From NCBI RefSeq assembly GCF_944387245.1, contig NZ_CALXEE010000002.1, forward strand, positions 27,719-91,718: a stretch of DNA of 64,000 nucleotides, read 5' to 3'. Within the stretch, counting starts at the first letter, position 1. The number at the start of each line of letters is the position of its first letter. Both the position numbers and the translations under genes were made by a program. Shown here in pieces: positions 35,605 through 45,567 of this stretch. The DNA comes from an uncultured Intestinimonas sp. (GTDB lineage: Bacteria > Bacillota > Clostridia > Oscillospirales > Oscillospiraceae). The notes under the pieces were generated by a model, which did no database searches, was not told where the DNA came from, and worked only from the letters and a program-made list of their open reading frames with translations.

Positions 35605-36819
35605 ATGGGGTTTGAACGCAGGAGATGGATCTATCTTTTTTCAGGCATGCTGATTGAACTTTGCGCGGGACTTCCATACAGTTGGAGCGTGTTCCAGAAT
35701 CTCCTGGCCGAAAAATATCAATGGAGCACGGCGGGAACGGCCGGAGCCTATTCTTTTTCCAGTATCTGTATGATCGCCTTTTCGCTGCTGGCTGCGACGC
35801 CACTCATGAACAGGATCGGGTTGAGTCGTTTCCTTGCGCTTGGAGGCTTGATATACGCTGCAGGAACTGTGGGTTGCGGCTTGATTCAAGGGTCTTTGGC
35901 GGAACTTTATCTATACTATGGTGTATGTATCGGAGTTGGAACAGCGATTCTTTACCCCACGCTGACATCCTATGCTGTTCGGCTGTTCCCGGACAGGCCG
36001 GGACTGGCCAGCGGGGTGATGGTAGGCGGCTATGGCTGCGGTCCGTTCGTGATCGCTCCGCTGCTTGCCAAGGTCCATGGAATCACGGGAGATATATCAA
36101 AGGCATTCCTGCCCCTGGGAGCATTGTTCGCGATTGTGATTCTCCCCCTCAGCCTGCTGCTTCGCGAGCCTCCGGAAGGGTGGGGGAATGGGGTTCACGA
36201 CCAGGGTGAAAATGAACAGGCTCAAAACAGCAAAACGGGTATTGCTGGAAAGGAAATCCTGAGACATGGACTTTTTTATCTGGTCTATGTGACCTTTGCA
36301 CTGGCCATTACCAACGGCACGATGTTGGTTACCCAGGCCTCGCCCATTCTGCGGGATCGTTTCCACATAAGCGTGGCGGCGTCGGCCAATATCGTGGGTG
36401 GGATTTCCATCTCGAATACCGTAGGGAGACTTCTGTGGGGGGGAATTTCAGACCGAATCGGACTTGGCAGAAGCACAGTCATGATTCATGTTGCTATGCT
36501 GGTTGGATTTGGACTGCTTCTGGTCGGGGACCTATGGCTGAGTATAGGCGCAATGCTTCTCTGTGTATTCTGCTTCGGCGGAGCCTCGACTCTGCTGGCC
36601 CCCTGTACAGCGCAAGCCTTTGGGCCGGACCAACTCAAGCAAAACTATCCCATCATGTTTTCTGTTTTTGGCCTGGCAGGGATTCTGGGCCCTGTGGTAT
36701 GTACCAACCTGGGACATGGAAGCGCGTTCCTGGCTGGAACCGCAGCGGCCGCAGGGGGTGTCGCGGTTAGCGTTATGTACCATAAAGTAAAGGTACGGAT
36801 GGATACAGAGGCGTGTTAG
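35605..36819 (+). CDS. MFS transporter of the oxalate/formate antiporter (OFA) type
   Basis: A 404-aa protein with 12 predicted spans. The N-terminal LCAGLPYSWSVFQNLLAEKYQWS is typical of the OFA family, and later GGISDRIGLGRS is the MFS loop motif. Such carriers exchange small carboxylates. It lies between the sigma-54 activator and the flavoenzyme, so it may export the reduced acid or import its precursor by product exchange. GAGGTG precedes the ATG. Confidence 0.82.
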   Translation: MGFERRRWIYLFSGMLIELCAGLPYSWSVFQNLLAEKYQWSTAGTAGAYSFSSICMIAFSLLAATPLMNRIGLSRFLALGGLIYAAGTVGCGLIQGSLAELYLYYGVCIGVGTAILYPTLTSYAVRLFPDRPGLASGVMVGGYGCGPFVIAPLLAKVHGITGDISKAFLPLGALFAIVILPLSLLLREPPEGWGNGVHDQGENEQAQNSKTGIAGKEILRHGLFYLVYVTFALAITNGTMLVTQASPILRDRFHISVAASANIVGGISISNTVGRLLWGGISDRIGLGRSTVMIHVAMLVGFGLLLVGDLWLSIGAMLLCVFCFGGASTLLAPCTAQAFGPDQLKQNYPIMFSVFGLAGILGPVVCTNLGHGSAFLAGTAAAAGGVAVSVMYHKVKVRMDTEAC

Positions 36820-36840
36820 ATGGTTGACAGGAGGGATACC

Positions 36841-38852
36841 ATGACATATGAGCGGCTATTTTCTCCATTAAAAGTCGGAGGTCTTACATTAAAAAATCGG
36901 GTTATTATGCCGGCGCTGCATCATCTATATACGCCGGAGGGGTATGCAACTGCGCGACTCAAGGAATATTATTGGCGTAGGGCAGAGGGGGGGCCTGCAC
37001 TTGTTGTTGTTGGCGGATGTAAATTTGATGACTACGGCGCCTCTCCGGCCATGCTTGATCTGAGCGATGATAAATTTATCCCGGGATACAGGGAATTTAC
37101 AGACGGTATGCACCAGCGGGATACGCTGGTAGGTGTACAGCTGTATCATGCGGGCGCATACACCAAGCGTGAGTGGATCGGGGGAAAGGAGGCACTTGCA
37201 CCTTCGGCTGTATTTTCTAAGTTCAGCAAGGAAATGCCGCGGGAAATGACACAGGAGGACATCAGAACGGTCATCCAACGGGAAGTGGAAGCCGCCTTGC
37301 GGGCCAGGGATGCCGGTTTCGACCTGGTGGAAGTCTTGGGATCTGCAGGGTATTTGATCAGTCAGTTCCTCTCCCCCATCAAGAATCTGCGTACCGACGA
37401 GTATGGCGGAAGTTGGGAAAAGAGGCTTCGCTTTCCAAGGGAGCTGGTGACGGCGCTGAGAGAGGCGCTGGGGCCCGATTTTACCCTCTGCATGCGCATA
37501 GCAGGCAATGATTTTGTGCCTGACTCCAACGACAATGATGTGGCGGTGGAATTCTGCAAAGAGATGGAGAAATGTGGAATCGATCTTTTTAATGTCACCG
37601 GAGGATGGCATGAGACGAGGGTACCTCAACTTCCTGGAGAACTGCCGCGCGGGGGGTTTTATTACCTAGCGGCTGCAATTAAGGACGCGGTCACTGTGCC
37701 TGTGGCGGCCAGCAATCGAATCAACGATCCTGCTGTAGCAGAGAAGTTTTTGGCGCTGGACATCAGTGATCTGGTATGCGTGGGACGGGGAATGCTGGCG
37801 GATCCGGACTGGGTAAACAAGGCACGGCGGGGCAGAGCGGGTCAGATCCGGCACTGTGTCGCCTGTAATCAGGGGTGTCTGGCCCGAACATTTTTTGGCA
37901 AGCCGATTGAGTGCCTGGTCAATGCAGAATGCGGACGAGAAGCAGAGTTCAGAGGAATCCCGCCGGTTCCGGCAAAAAAATTCTGGTGGTAGGCGGTGGA
38001 CCGGCCGGCTGCGAGTTTGCCCTACGGGCCAAACAGAGAGGACATTACGTCACGCTTTGGGAAAAGGAGTCACGTTTGGGAGGGCAAATATATATGGCCT
38101 CCACCCCGCCTGGGAAAAATGAGTTTAAAACACTCATCGAATTCTATCAGACGATGCTGGCAGAAACGGGTGTGGAAGTGATGCTGGGAAAGAAAGCTAC
38201 GGTATCGGAGATTTCCAGCGGAGGATTTGACGAGGTCGTGGTCGCCACCGGAATGAAGCCCCGTTTGATGCCGGTCCCGAATGACGGTACGGCGAAGGTA
38301 ACCACTGCATATGACATATTAGAAGGGAATGAAATTGCCGGACGGCGTGTGCTGGTCGTGGGTGGCGGTTCTGTTGGCTGTGAGACCGCACAGTATCTGG
38401 CCAATGAGGGGGCTGCAGATGCGCAAGAGGTGTTTTTCTTGCTCCGCCATGCGGCGGAAAAGGTGGAAAAGGTTATGAACCTGATGAATAACAGTCGCCG
38501 CATGGTCACGATTGCCGACATTATGGCAGTCGGGACAGGCTTTGAAGCGGGTACAGGCTGGCCGGTGATGAAAGACCTGAACCGTCTTCATGTGGATCAG
38601 CGGCCATTCCATGTTTTGGAACGGATAGAGAACGGTGCAGCCGTTTTAAAGAACCTGAAAGACGGGGGAACCGATAGCGCCATCCCCTGCGATACCGTTG
38701 TTCTTGCGGTAGGAGCAGACTCCGAGCGGACACTGGCAGAGGAATTGCAGGAATGTGGATTGCCAGTACATACCATCGGGGACGCAAAAAATGTCGGGAG
38801 AATCATGGATGCTATCCGTCAGGCCGCAGAGCTGGCCAAACAGATTTGCTGA
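36841..38852 (+). pseudogene. Enoate reductase/2,4-dienoyl-CoA reductase-type flavoenzyme with a frame break
   Basis: Two overlapping frames together encode one enzyme. The first (36841-37992) has the FMN TIM-barrel and the [4Fe-4S] motif C-x2-C-x3-C-x11-C (HCVACNQGC...ECLVN). The second continues with the NAD(P)/FAD domain (ILVVGGGPAGCEFA onward). The switch falls at A7 (37974-37980): one extra A, or a -1 ribosome slip at A-AAA-AAA, joins them into 670 aa, the normal family length. Members reduce C=C bonds of enoates such as cinnamate, or of dienoyl-CoA. It is a pseudogene, a programmed frameshift or a sequencing indel. The ATG at 36841 follows AGGAGGG. Confidence 0.85.
37974..37980 (+). other. 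A7 slippery site at the flavoenzyme frame break
   Basis: The run lies in phase as A-AAA-AAA relative to the upstream frame, the canonical heptamer for -1 slippage. The next codon after the slip is ATT, giving AKKILVVGGGP. The zero frame stops at TAG 10 bases later. Confidence 0.6.
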
Positions 38853-39037
38853 CAGCGGGATAAATGCTTCTGATCATCCTGCCTCATCATAAGGCTGGCC
38901 GCTTATGCGGAGCAAGATAGGATAATCGTAAGTCTTTAATAAATAGGCCTCCCTTTCAGAGCCCTTAAAGCCGTGTGCGGCGGAGGTTACAGTGAGTTTA
39001 GGCCAATCGAACAGGCAGATGAATATGCAGCCGGTTG

Positions 39038-39073
39038 GATGAAGGCCCCGGGGATTTCCCCGGGGCCTTCATC
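39038..39073 (+). terminator. Strong hairpin after the flavoenzyme gene
   Basis: Perfect 16-bp stem (arm GATGAAGGCCCCGGGG) with loop ATTT, 185 bases past the flavoenzyme stop. The U tract is short. It marks the end of module 1. Confidence 0.65.
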
Positions 39074-39123
39074 CTGTTATGGCACGGGTGATTGCCCTGA
39101 CAAAACGGCAAGCACCTGCGTTA

Positions 39124-39798
39124 GATGCGTGAGCGAATCACCGGAAATCACCAGTATCTGGAAGAACGGCGCTTCTCATTGTTTGCACACGACGAGTTGA
39201 TCCCATCCGATTTGCGGCTCAAATGCCAGTATAAACTGGACACAAATCAGCAGATGAAAACATGGGCAAGGGAAAACACACCTGGCTTTCTGGACGGTTG
39301 AAATGTGCCTGCTGTGGATACGGCGTCAAGGTCAACCGTGACAAAGAGGAATACTACCTGGTGTGCAGCGGCCGTTCTAATCTAAGGGTGTATCATTCAT
39401 CCATCCAGATAGATCTGCGAGCACTGGAGGCCTCCGTGGAGGCAGAATTGGAGCGGCTTTTGGCGGAATGCGCGGACGTAAGGGAGCAGCCGGAAGACGA
39501 TCAGCAAAAAGCGGCGGCCCTAGCTGAAATTGATCGGAAGATTAAACGTCTTATATCCGCCCCGGCAGAAAGCAATGATCTGTCGATGGGCTATATCAAC
39601 CGCACCATTGCAAAACTGGAGAGCCAACGGCAGGTCCTGCTGGCGCAGCAGGCCAGACAGTGCGGCAGTCCCCCTGCAAAATTAAAGCATTTGAAATTTG
39701 ACCACTGGAGTTTGAGCAGGAAAATCTGCAGCTATACCAGATACACAGGATTGGGGTTGGTACAGATAGAAGGGATACAATCCAGCTTCTGTATATAA
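39124..39798 (+). pseudogene. Remnant of a second large serine recombinase
   Basis: This is the C-terminal third of a recombinase closely related to the intact one at 25074. MRERITGNHQYLEERRFSLF to CQYKLD matches the end of its recombinase domain. After a frameshift near 39262, GKGKHTWLSGRLKCACCGYGVKVNRD to the coiled coil matches its zinc ribbon (third and fourth cysteines altered: the GLC of the intact protein is VYH here). A further frameshift near 39700 scrambles the tail (PLEFEQENLQ is in another frame). The catalytic domain is absent. It sits exactly between the two cargo modules. Confidence 0.85.
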
Positions 39799-39837
39799 AA
39801 GACGCCCTGCATACAGTTTTTGACCTAAAGTTGTGTC

Positions 39838-39866
39838 TTGGCATGGTGTATGGTATATGATATAAC
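39838..39866 (+). promoter_or_regulatory. Sigma-70 promoter of the second activator gene
   Basis: TTGGCA, 17 bases, TATAAC, about 115 bases before the ATG at 39983. Confidence 0.5.
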
Positions 39867-39982
39867 AACAGATGAGCGAATCATCGTTTATGGCAGCCCC
39901 TGATCTGATGCTAAAAGGGTACACTGCATTGTTGACAGCCGAATCAACACCTGCATGGAGGTAGAAAGAAAGGGAGTTACAC

Positions 39983-41374
39983 ATGGATACTACCTTTGAA
40001 AAGTTTTTTGTTTCAGATCTGCTGAGGGATATCCCTCTGGAGGAGGTCATGGTAGAAGCTTCTGACAGCGTGATGATTACCAACGGAGACGGTGTCATCT
40101 GTGGGATCGGGCATACGATGCTGGAGAACCTCGGAGCAACACCCCAAGAGATCCTGGGATATACGGTGGATGACTTGGTCGCGCAGGGGTACTATGACCG
40201 CTCTGTGATTCGGGAGTGTATCAACAAACGCAAAACTGTCAGCGGCTTGCTGAAGGACCGCTTTGATCACAATCTGTTTTCTACGGCAAAACCTATTTTC
40301 AGCGAAAATGGCCATATCCGTTTTGTGGTTACCAACACACGCGGCGGCCATGTCCTGGATCAATATCTCAAGGAGTTACAGGAAAGCCGGAACAAATATC
40401 AGGGCATTACGGATTATCTGCGCACACGCACCAAAAAGTGTGGAATTGTTGCCCAGAGCTCTGAGATGGTACATCTGATGTCATTGTGCAAGCGGATTGC
40501 TGCCACCGATGGAACTGTGCTTTTAACGGGCGAAAGCGGAACCGGAAAAGAAGTATGTGCTACCTATATTTATGAGAACAGCCGGCGGGTACAGGAGACC
40601 TTTCTGCCGATTAATTGCAGTGCTATTCCTGCTGATCTGGTGGAATCCGAACTATTTGGATATGAGAAAGGTGCATTTACCGGCGCGGATACAAAGGGGC
40701 GGACCGGCCTTTTGGAAGTGGCCAATCATGGGACGGTTTTCCTGGATGAGGTGGGAGAGCTTCCCCTGCATGTGCAGCCAAAACTTCTGCGTTTTTTGGA
40801 GACTGGAGAGATCAAACGTGTAGGCGGGAGCAAATACATCTCATCCGATGTGCGCATCATCGCTGCCACAAATCGGGACTTGAAAAAACTTGTGGCACAG
40901 CATAAATTCCGCGAGGACCTCTATTACCGCCTGAATGTGGTCCCTCTTCATATCGCGCCGCTCCGTGATCGGAGAGAGGATATCCTGCCGCTGGCAGAAT
41001 TTTTTCTGAGCCGGTTCAATCGAAAGTATGAAAAGCAGGTAACTTTCCCACAAAAGGTGCAAGATTGGATGATGAGCTATGCCTGGCCAGGCAATGTCCG
41101 TGAGTTGAGGAATTTTGTGGAGCGTACGGTGATTACCGGCGTGGAGGAGGATCCAGTGCCGTTGCCTGAGCTGGGGCAGGCTGATGAAAGGCCGGAACAG
41201 TCGGATGAGATTCAGGAGTTGCTCCCGCTCCATCAGGCAGTAAAGGAATTTGAGACGGCATATATTCAAAAGGCTGTCCGCGCTTCCAACGGCAATATGA
41301 CCCAGGCGGCAAAGCTGCTGTGTGTCCACAGGAGCCAACTGTACCGGAAACTTTCCGAACACCAGGCGGAATAG
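39983..41374 (+). CDS. Sigma-54 activator 2 (PAS-AAA-HTH)
   Basis: A 463-aa enhancer-binding protein. The PAS-like sensor is in residues 20-125 (MVEASDSVMITNGDGVICGIG), the AAA+ domain has GESGTGKE near 184 and the sigma-54 loop GAFTGA at 230-235, and the C-terminal Fis HTH ends NMTQAAKLLCVHRSQLYRKL. It is 180 bases upstream of the -24/-12 promoter of module 2 on the same strand and is its obvious activator. A terminator-like repeat separates the two transcription units. GAAAGGGAG precedes the ATG. Confidence 0.92.
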   Translation: MDTTFEKFFVSDLLRDIPLEEVMVEASDSVMITNGDGVICGIGHTMLENLGATPQEILGYTVDDLVAQGYYDRSVIRECINKRKTVSGLLKDRFDHNLFSTAKPIFSENGHIRFVVTNTRGGHVLDQYLKELQESRNKYQGITDYLRTRTKKCGIVAQSSEMVHLMSLCKRIAATDGTVLLTGESGTGKEVCATYIYENSRRVQETFLPINCSAIPADLVESELFGYEKGAFTGADTKGRTGLLEVANHGTVFLDEVGELPLHVQPKLLRFLETGEIKRVGGSKYISSDVRIIAATNRDLKKLVAQHKFREDLYYRLNVVPLHIAPLRDRREDILPLAEFFLSRFNRKYEKQVTFPQKVQDWMMSYAWPGNVRELRNFVERTVITGVEEDPVPLPELGQADERPEQSDEIQELLPLHQAVKEFETAYIQKAVRASNGNMTQAAKLLCVHRSQLYRKLSEHQAE

Positions 41375-41403
41375 AGCAGATCACAATATGTAGCAAAAAT
41401 AAG

Positions 41404-41454
41404 ACGTCGCATATTTACAACAATAAGTTTGTTGCAAATATGCGACGTTTTTTG
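41404..41454 (+). terminator. Terminator hairpin, possibly also an activator site
   Basis: Perfect 13-base arms ACGTCGCATATTT (41404-41416) and AAATATGCGACGT (41436-41448), with further pairing inside and T6 after the second arm. It ends activator gene 2 and lies 40-85 bases upstream of the module 2 promoter, where an activator could also bind. Confidence 0.8.
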
Positions 41455-41488
41455 CTGCAATTCCTGGTTTTACAAGGGGTTGCAGTGT

Positions 41489-41504
41489 TGGCACTGCGTT
41501 TGCA
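41489..41504 (+). promoter_or_regulatory. Sigma-54 promoter of module 2
   Basis: TGGCAC-TGCGT-TTGCA matches the -24/-12 consensus; the start codon follows 52 bases later. Confidence 0.9.
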
Positions 41505-41555
41505 TATAGATAAGGCCGTAAAGTTCCCAACCGACAGGAAGGAGTGTATTACACC

Positions 41556-42710
41556 ATGGAACAATTTCATAAACACATTCTGACCAGTGAGCAGCAGGAC
41601 CTTCAGGCCTTTGCGCGAGACTTCGCTACGAAGGAGGTCGCCCCCGTCGTTGCGGAGTGTGACCGGAAGGGCGAGTTCCCACTGGAGGTTTTCCACAAAT
41701 TCTGTGATGTTGGCTTCAATACGATGTTCCTGCCTGAGGCTTATGGCGGACAGGGCCTGGGGGCCATGGATATGGTGGTAGTCTACGAGGAGTTTGCCAA
41801 AGTGGACGCCGGCTTTATCTGCAGCGCAAGTACGGGAGAATTCGGAATTGAGCCCATTCTGGTGGCCGGCACTGAAGAGCAGAAGAAGTATTACATGGAT
41901 TTTATCCTGCAGGGCGGCCTGGGCGCGTTTGCCCTGACTGAGCCGAATGCCGGTTCTGATGCCGCCGCTACAAAGACCACTGCGGTTCGTGACGGCGATG
42001 ACTACATTATCAATGGACGTAAGTGCTTTATTACCAGCGGGCCGGTGGCCAATGTTTACAGTGTCTTTGCTTCCACGGACCCCAGCATGGGTGCAAAGGG
42101 GATCAGCTGCTTCATTGTGGAGCGTGATCGTCCGGGCGTTTCTGTGGGTAAGGACGAGGACAAGATGGGCATGCGGCTTTCTTGTACGTCGGACGTAATT
42201 TTTGAAGATGTACGTATTCCCGCCAAGAACCTGGTGGGCGCAGAAGGAAAGGGATTCGGCCTGGCCATGAAGTGCCTGGACCGCAGCCGGGGCGTGAACT
42301 CCTATGGTGCCCTGGGTATTGCCCAGCGTGCGCTGGATGAGGCGGTAGCCTATGCCAAACAGCGGAAAACCTTTGGAAAGCCCATTATCAAGCATCAGGG
42401 TGTGCAATTCCTGTTGGCCGACATGGAAGTGGATGTGACCACTGCCAGGGCGCTGCTTTGGCAGTGTGCCCAGATGGTCGATAAGGGTATTTTTGATACG
42501 AAACTCGGATCTGTGACCAAGACCTTCCTCAGCGAAATGGCCATGCGGGTCACCACCAACGCTGTGCAGGTCCTGGGCGGCTACGGCTACAGCCGCGAGT
42601 ATCCGGTGGAGAAGTTGATGAGAGATGCCAAGCTCTGGGCCATTTTTGAAGGCACCAACCAGATTCAGCGAATGGTCATCTCGGGCTGCCTGGCACAGCA
42701 GGGGGGCTGA
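41556..42710 (+). CDS. Acyl-CoA dehydrogenase 2
   Basis: A 384-aa acyl-CoA dehydrogenase: ALTEPNAGSDA, KCFITSG, and catalytic Glu365 in FEGTNQIQR. It is a paralogue of the enzyme at 28341. Here it is followed by two hydratases and a CoA-transferase, which fits oxidation of an acyl-CoA to enoyl-CoA followed by hydration. The direction cannot be proved from sequence, and there is no ETF in the element. ATG 41556 was chosen; an in-frame GTG four codons earlier would lie within the ribosome site. The stop overlaps the next start by one base. Confidence 0.9.
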   Translation: MEQFHKHILTSEQQDLQAFARDFATKEVAPVVAECDRKGEFPLEVFHKFCDVGFNTMFLPEAYGGQGLGAMDMVVVYEEFAKVDAGFICSASTGEFGIEPILVAGTEEQKKYYMDFILQGGLGAFALTEPNAGSDAAATKTTAVRDGDDYIINGRKCFITSGPVANVYSVFASTDPSMGAKGISCFIVERDRPGVSVGKDEDKMGMRLSCTSDVIFEDVRIPAKNLVGAEGKGFGLAMKCLDRSRGVNSYGALGIAQRALDEAVAYAKQRKTFGKPIIKHQGVQFLLADMEVDVTTARALLWQCAQMVDKGIFDTKLGSVTKTFLSEMAMRVTTNAVQVLGGYGYSREYPVEKLMRDAKLWAIFEGTNQIQRMVISGCLAQQGG

Positions 42711-43498
42711 TGAGATTGGAGTACGAAAATATCCTTTACGAAGTGAAAGACCAGGTGGCGGTCATTACACTCAATCGCCCGAAGGCATGGAATGCCCTTT
42801 GCAGTGAACTTAACCAAGAACTGGAGGATGCGATCCATCGGGCTGATTCCGATCCTGGTGTTCGTGTTCTGATTATCACCGGCGGAAAAAAGGTGTTTGC
42901 CGCGGGTGCCGATGTCAAGCAGATGGCCGACGCTACGCCAATGGATGCGGCCAGAACCGCAGAGCAGGGACAGCGAATCAACGAGCTGATAGAATCCATC
43001 GGATTACCCGTCATTGCGGCACTGGACGGCCTGGCCCTAGGCGGGGGCTGCGAACTGGCCATGTCCTGTGATTTCCGTGTGGCAGGAAAGAGCGCAGCAT
43101 TCGGTCAACCAGAGGTAGGCTTGGGCATTCTTCCGGGAGCCGGAGGAACGCAGCGCCTGGCGCTTCTGGCGGGTCCGGGGATCGCCCGGGAGATGGTACT
43201 GCTGGGCCGGCAGCTGACTGCGGAAGAAGCTCTGACCTGTGGACTGGTGACACGGCTGGCGGAGGCTGGCCAAGCGCTGGAAGAGGCCCTGTCTCTGGCC
43301 GAGACGCTGGTCCGTAAGCCGGCATATGCCTTGGCGCAGGCAAAACACGCCATTGTGGCGGGGCAAAATTTTGGTGTTGGCTACGGAAAGCTGTTTGAGC
43401 GGCAATGCTTCTCCCTGACCTTTGCCAACCCCGATCAGACAGAGGGGATGCATGCTTTCTTGGAGCGGCGTCACCCCGAATTTGAAAATCGGCGCTGA
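42710..43498 (+). CDS. Enoyl-CoA hydratase (crotonase family)
   Basis: A 262-aa crotonase. The oxyanion-hole segments AAGADVKQM and ALGGGCELAMSCDF and both catalytic glutamates are present: Glu in GGGCE and Glu in GQPEVGLGILPGAGG. A true (S)-specific hydratase is therefore likely, rather than an isomerase or hydrolase. The ATG overlaps the dehydrogenase stop (TGATG), so translation is coupled. Confidence 0.9.
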   Translation: MRLEYENILYEVKDQVAVITLNRPKAWNALCSELNQELEDAIHRADSDPGVRVLIITGGKKVFAAGADVKQMADATPMDAARTAEQGQRINELIESIGLPVIAALDGLALGGGCELAMSCDFRVAGKSAAFGQPEVGLGILPGAGGTQRLALLAGPGIAREMVLLGRQLTAEEALTCGLVTRLAEAGQALEEALSLAETLVRKPAYALAQAKHAIVAGQNFGVGYGKLFERQCFSLTFANPDQTEGMHAFLERRHPEFENRR

Positions 43499-43533
43499 GC
43501 CGGGATGTTCTTCATGACAAGGAGGCGTATAGT

Positions 43534-45099
43534 ATGAAACTCATTCCCTCTTCACAGGTTGGGGAACTGATCAAAGATAGCTCCAGTATTCTGCTCACGG
43601 GAATCACCCTGGGTGGATATGCCGAGGAAGCCTTCATGAAAATCGAAGAGCATTTTCTGGAGACTGGGCACCCCAGAGATCTGACACTTTACTGGCAGGC
43701 ATCCGTGGGCGATATGAATACCAAGGGATTGAGTCATGTCTGCCATGAGGGACTGCTCACTAAGGGCGTGGGCGGCCACATCAATGGCTGCGGCAAGGTA
43801 ATGACGGAGTTCTGCAGGGACAACAAAGCCGCTATCTACAACTGGCCTCAGGGCGTATGTGTTGCGATGATGCACGCCATCGCGGCCAAGACCCCGGGTG
43901 TTATCACGAAGATCGGCCTGAAAACATTTATGGACCCCCGCTATGGAGGCGGCCGCATGAATGCGGCGGCCACTGAGGACCTTATCGAGCTGGTGAACCT
44001 GAACGGCGAGGAATGGCTGCTCTACAAGGCCCCCAAACGGATCGACGTGGCCATTATCCGAGGTACAGTGGCCGATGAGCACGGCAACATCTCCATGACC
44101 AAAGAGGGCTACAAGCTGGGGCAGCTGGCTGCGGCCGAAGCCGCCCGCGCCACCGGAGGCATTGTAATCTGCCAGGTGGAGCGCATTGTCAAGGCTGGGA
44201 CCCTCAATCCCCGCCTCGTGGAGGTGCCCGGCGTGCTGGTGGATTATGTATATGTGGCCGATCCGGAGTACCACTGGCAGACGGCTGCTTCCCGGTTTAA
44301 CCCGGTGTTTTCCGGCGACTGCAAGGTTCCCCTGGAGAGTATCCCCCCTGTTAAATTTGACGTCAAAAAGGTGATGGCACGTCGGGCCGCCATGGAGCTC
44401 CGGGAGGGGTATATCGTAAATCTGGGCATTGGCACCCCCGAGTATATCAGCGCGGTCGCCAGTGAAGAGGGCTGCTCGGATCTCTTTACCCTGAGTACAG
44501 AGGCGGGAAACATCGGCGGCGTGCCCACGGTGGGAAACGACTTCGGCTGCTGCTGGAACGGCGAGGCCATGATTGAAACCGCCGGGATCTTTGACATGTA
44601 CGATGGCGGCAGTCTGGACGCGGGCTGCCTGGGCTTCCTGGAAGTAGGCCCCAACGGCGATCTGAACTCCAGCAAAAAGGAAGGCCTGGGGATCGGTGTC
44701 GGCGGGTTCATGAACATCGCGGGCGGCGCCAAACATGTGGTGTTCATCAGCTCCTTTACGGCCGGAAAGCCGGAGTATCAGCTGGGCAACGGCAAGCTGC
44801 GCATTGTCCGGGATGGCAGCAAGAAAAAATTCATTCAGAATATCGCGCAGATTTCTTTTAGCGCCGAGGTGGCTTTGGATCAGGGCAAAGACATCACCTA
44901 TGTGACCGAGCGGGCTGTCTTCAAGCTTACCCGCGAGGGACTGCTACTCACGGAGATCGCCCCCGGCGTGGACCTTCAGAAGGACATCCTGGACCAGATG
45001 GAATTTACACCTATTGTGGACAAGAATCTGAAGGAGATGCCGTCTGAGATTTTCCAGGAGCAATGGGGCGGACTGCGTGCCTACATGACAAAGGAGTGA
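43534..45099 (+). CDS. Class I CoA-transferase (acetate/propionate CoA-transferase type)
   Basis: A 521-aa fused alpha-beta CoA-transferase like YdiF and propionate CoA-transferase. The N-terminal half has GITLGGYAEE and GGHINGCG; the C-terminal half has the active-site Glu in TLSTEAGNIGGVP. It activates the incoming carboxylate with CoA taken from acetyl-CoA or the product. It belongs to a different subfamily from the transferase of module 1. AAGGAGG precedes the ATG; the next gene starts six bases after the stop. Confidence 0.88.
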   Translation: MKLIPSSQVGELIKDSSSILLTGITLGGYAEEAFMKIEEHFLETGHPRDLTLYWQASVGDMNTKGLSHVCHEGLLTKGVGGHINGCGKVMTEFCRDNKAAIYNWPQGVCVAMMHAIAAKTPGVITKIGLKTFMDPRYGGGRMNAAATEDLIELVNLNGEEWLLYKAPKRIDVAIIRGTVADEHGNISMTKEGYKLGQLAAAEAARATGGIVICQVERIVKAGTLNPRLVEVPGVLVDYVYVADPEYHWQTAASRFNPVFSGDCKVPLESIPPVKFDVKKVMARRAAMELREGYIVNLGIGTPEYISAVASEEGCSDLFTLSTEAGNIGGVPTVGNDFGCCWNGEAMIETAGIFDMYDGGSLDAGCLGFLEVGPNGDLNSSKKEGLGIGVGGFMNIAGGAKHVVFISSFTAGKPEYQLGNGKLRIVRDGSKKKFIQNIAQISFSAEVALDQGKDITYVTERAVFKLTREGLLLTEIAPGVDLQKDILDQMEFTPIVDKNLKEMPSEIFQEQWGGLRAYMTKE

Positions 45100-45105
45100 T
45101 GAGAA

Positions 45106-45537
45106 ATGCCCATTGAGTTCAAATCCTTTGACAGCTTTCACATCGGTGACAAGGCATCACAATCCAAGACGGTCACAGAGGCGGATGTGGTGTTGTTTTC
45201 CGGCCTGACAGGTGATTTTAATCCAATTCATCTGGACGCAGAGTACGCAAAAAAGTCCTTCTTTGGTACCCGCCTGGTGCAGGGGATGTTTGTTGCCAGC
45301 CTGATTGGAGCCGTTGCGGCGCCGCTCTGCGGCAGCGCCTCCATCAATATGGGACAGACCTTTACCTTCCCGGCACCGGCGCGCATTGGGGATACGCTGA
45401 CCGCGACCATCGAGGTCATCGAAAAAGTGGAAGAAAAGCATGATCTCATTCTGAAGCTGACCGTAACCCGCCAGGATGGTGTGGTTGTCCTGGATGGCAC
45501 TAATACTGTTAAGATCATGGACAAAAAGAAAAAATAA
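45106..45537 (+). CDS. MaoC-like (R)-specific enoyl-CoA hydratase
   Basis: A 143-aa single hot-dog protein. The hydratase-2 motif GDFNPIHLDAEYAKKSFFGTRLVQGM carries the Asp/His dyad. It hydrates trans-enoyl-CoA to the (R)-3-hydroxyacyl-CoA, or the reverse. With the (S)-specific crotonase in the same operon it could convert one 3-hydroxyacyl stereoisomer to the other through the enoyl-CoA. Alternatively the two act on different substrates. Confidence 0.88.
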   Translation: MPIEFKSFDSFHIGDKASQSKTVTEADVVLFSGLTGDFNPIHLDAEYAKKSFFGTRLVQGMFVASLIGAVAAPLCGSASINMGQTFTFPAPARIGDTLTATIEVIEKVEEKHDLILKLTVTRQDGVVVLDGTNTVKIMDKKKK

Positions 45538-45567
45538 TCTCAGAGATTTCGAGGAGGAGATTCACCG

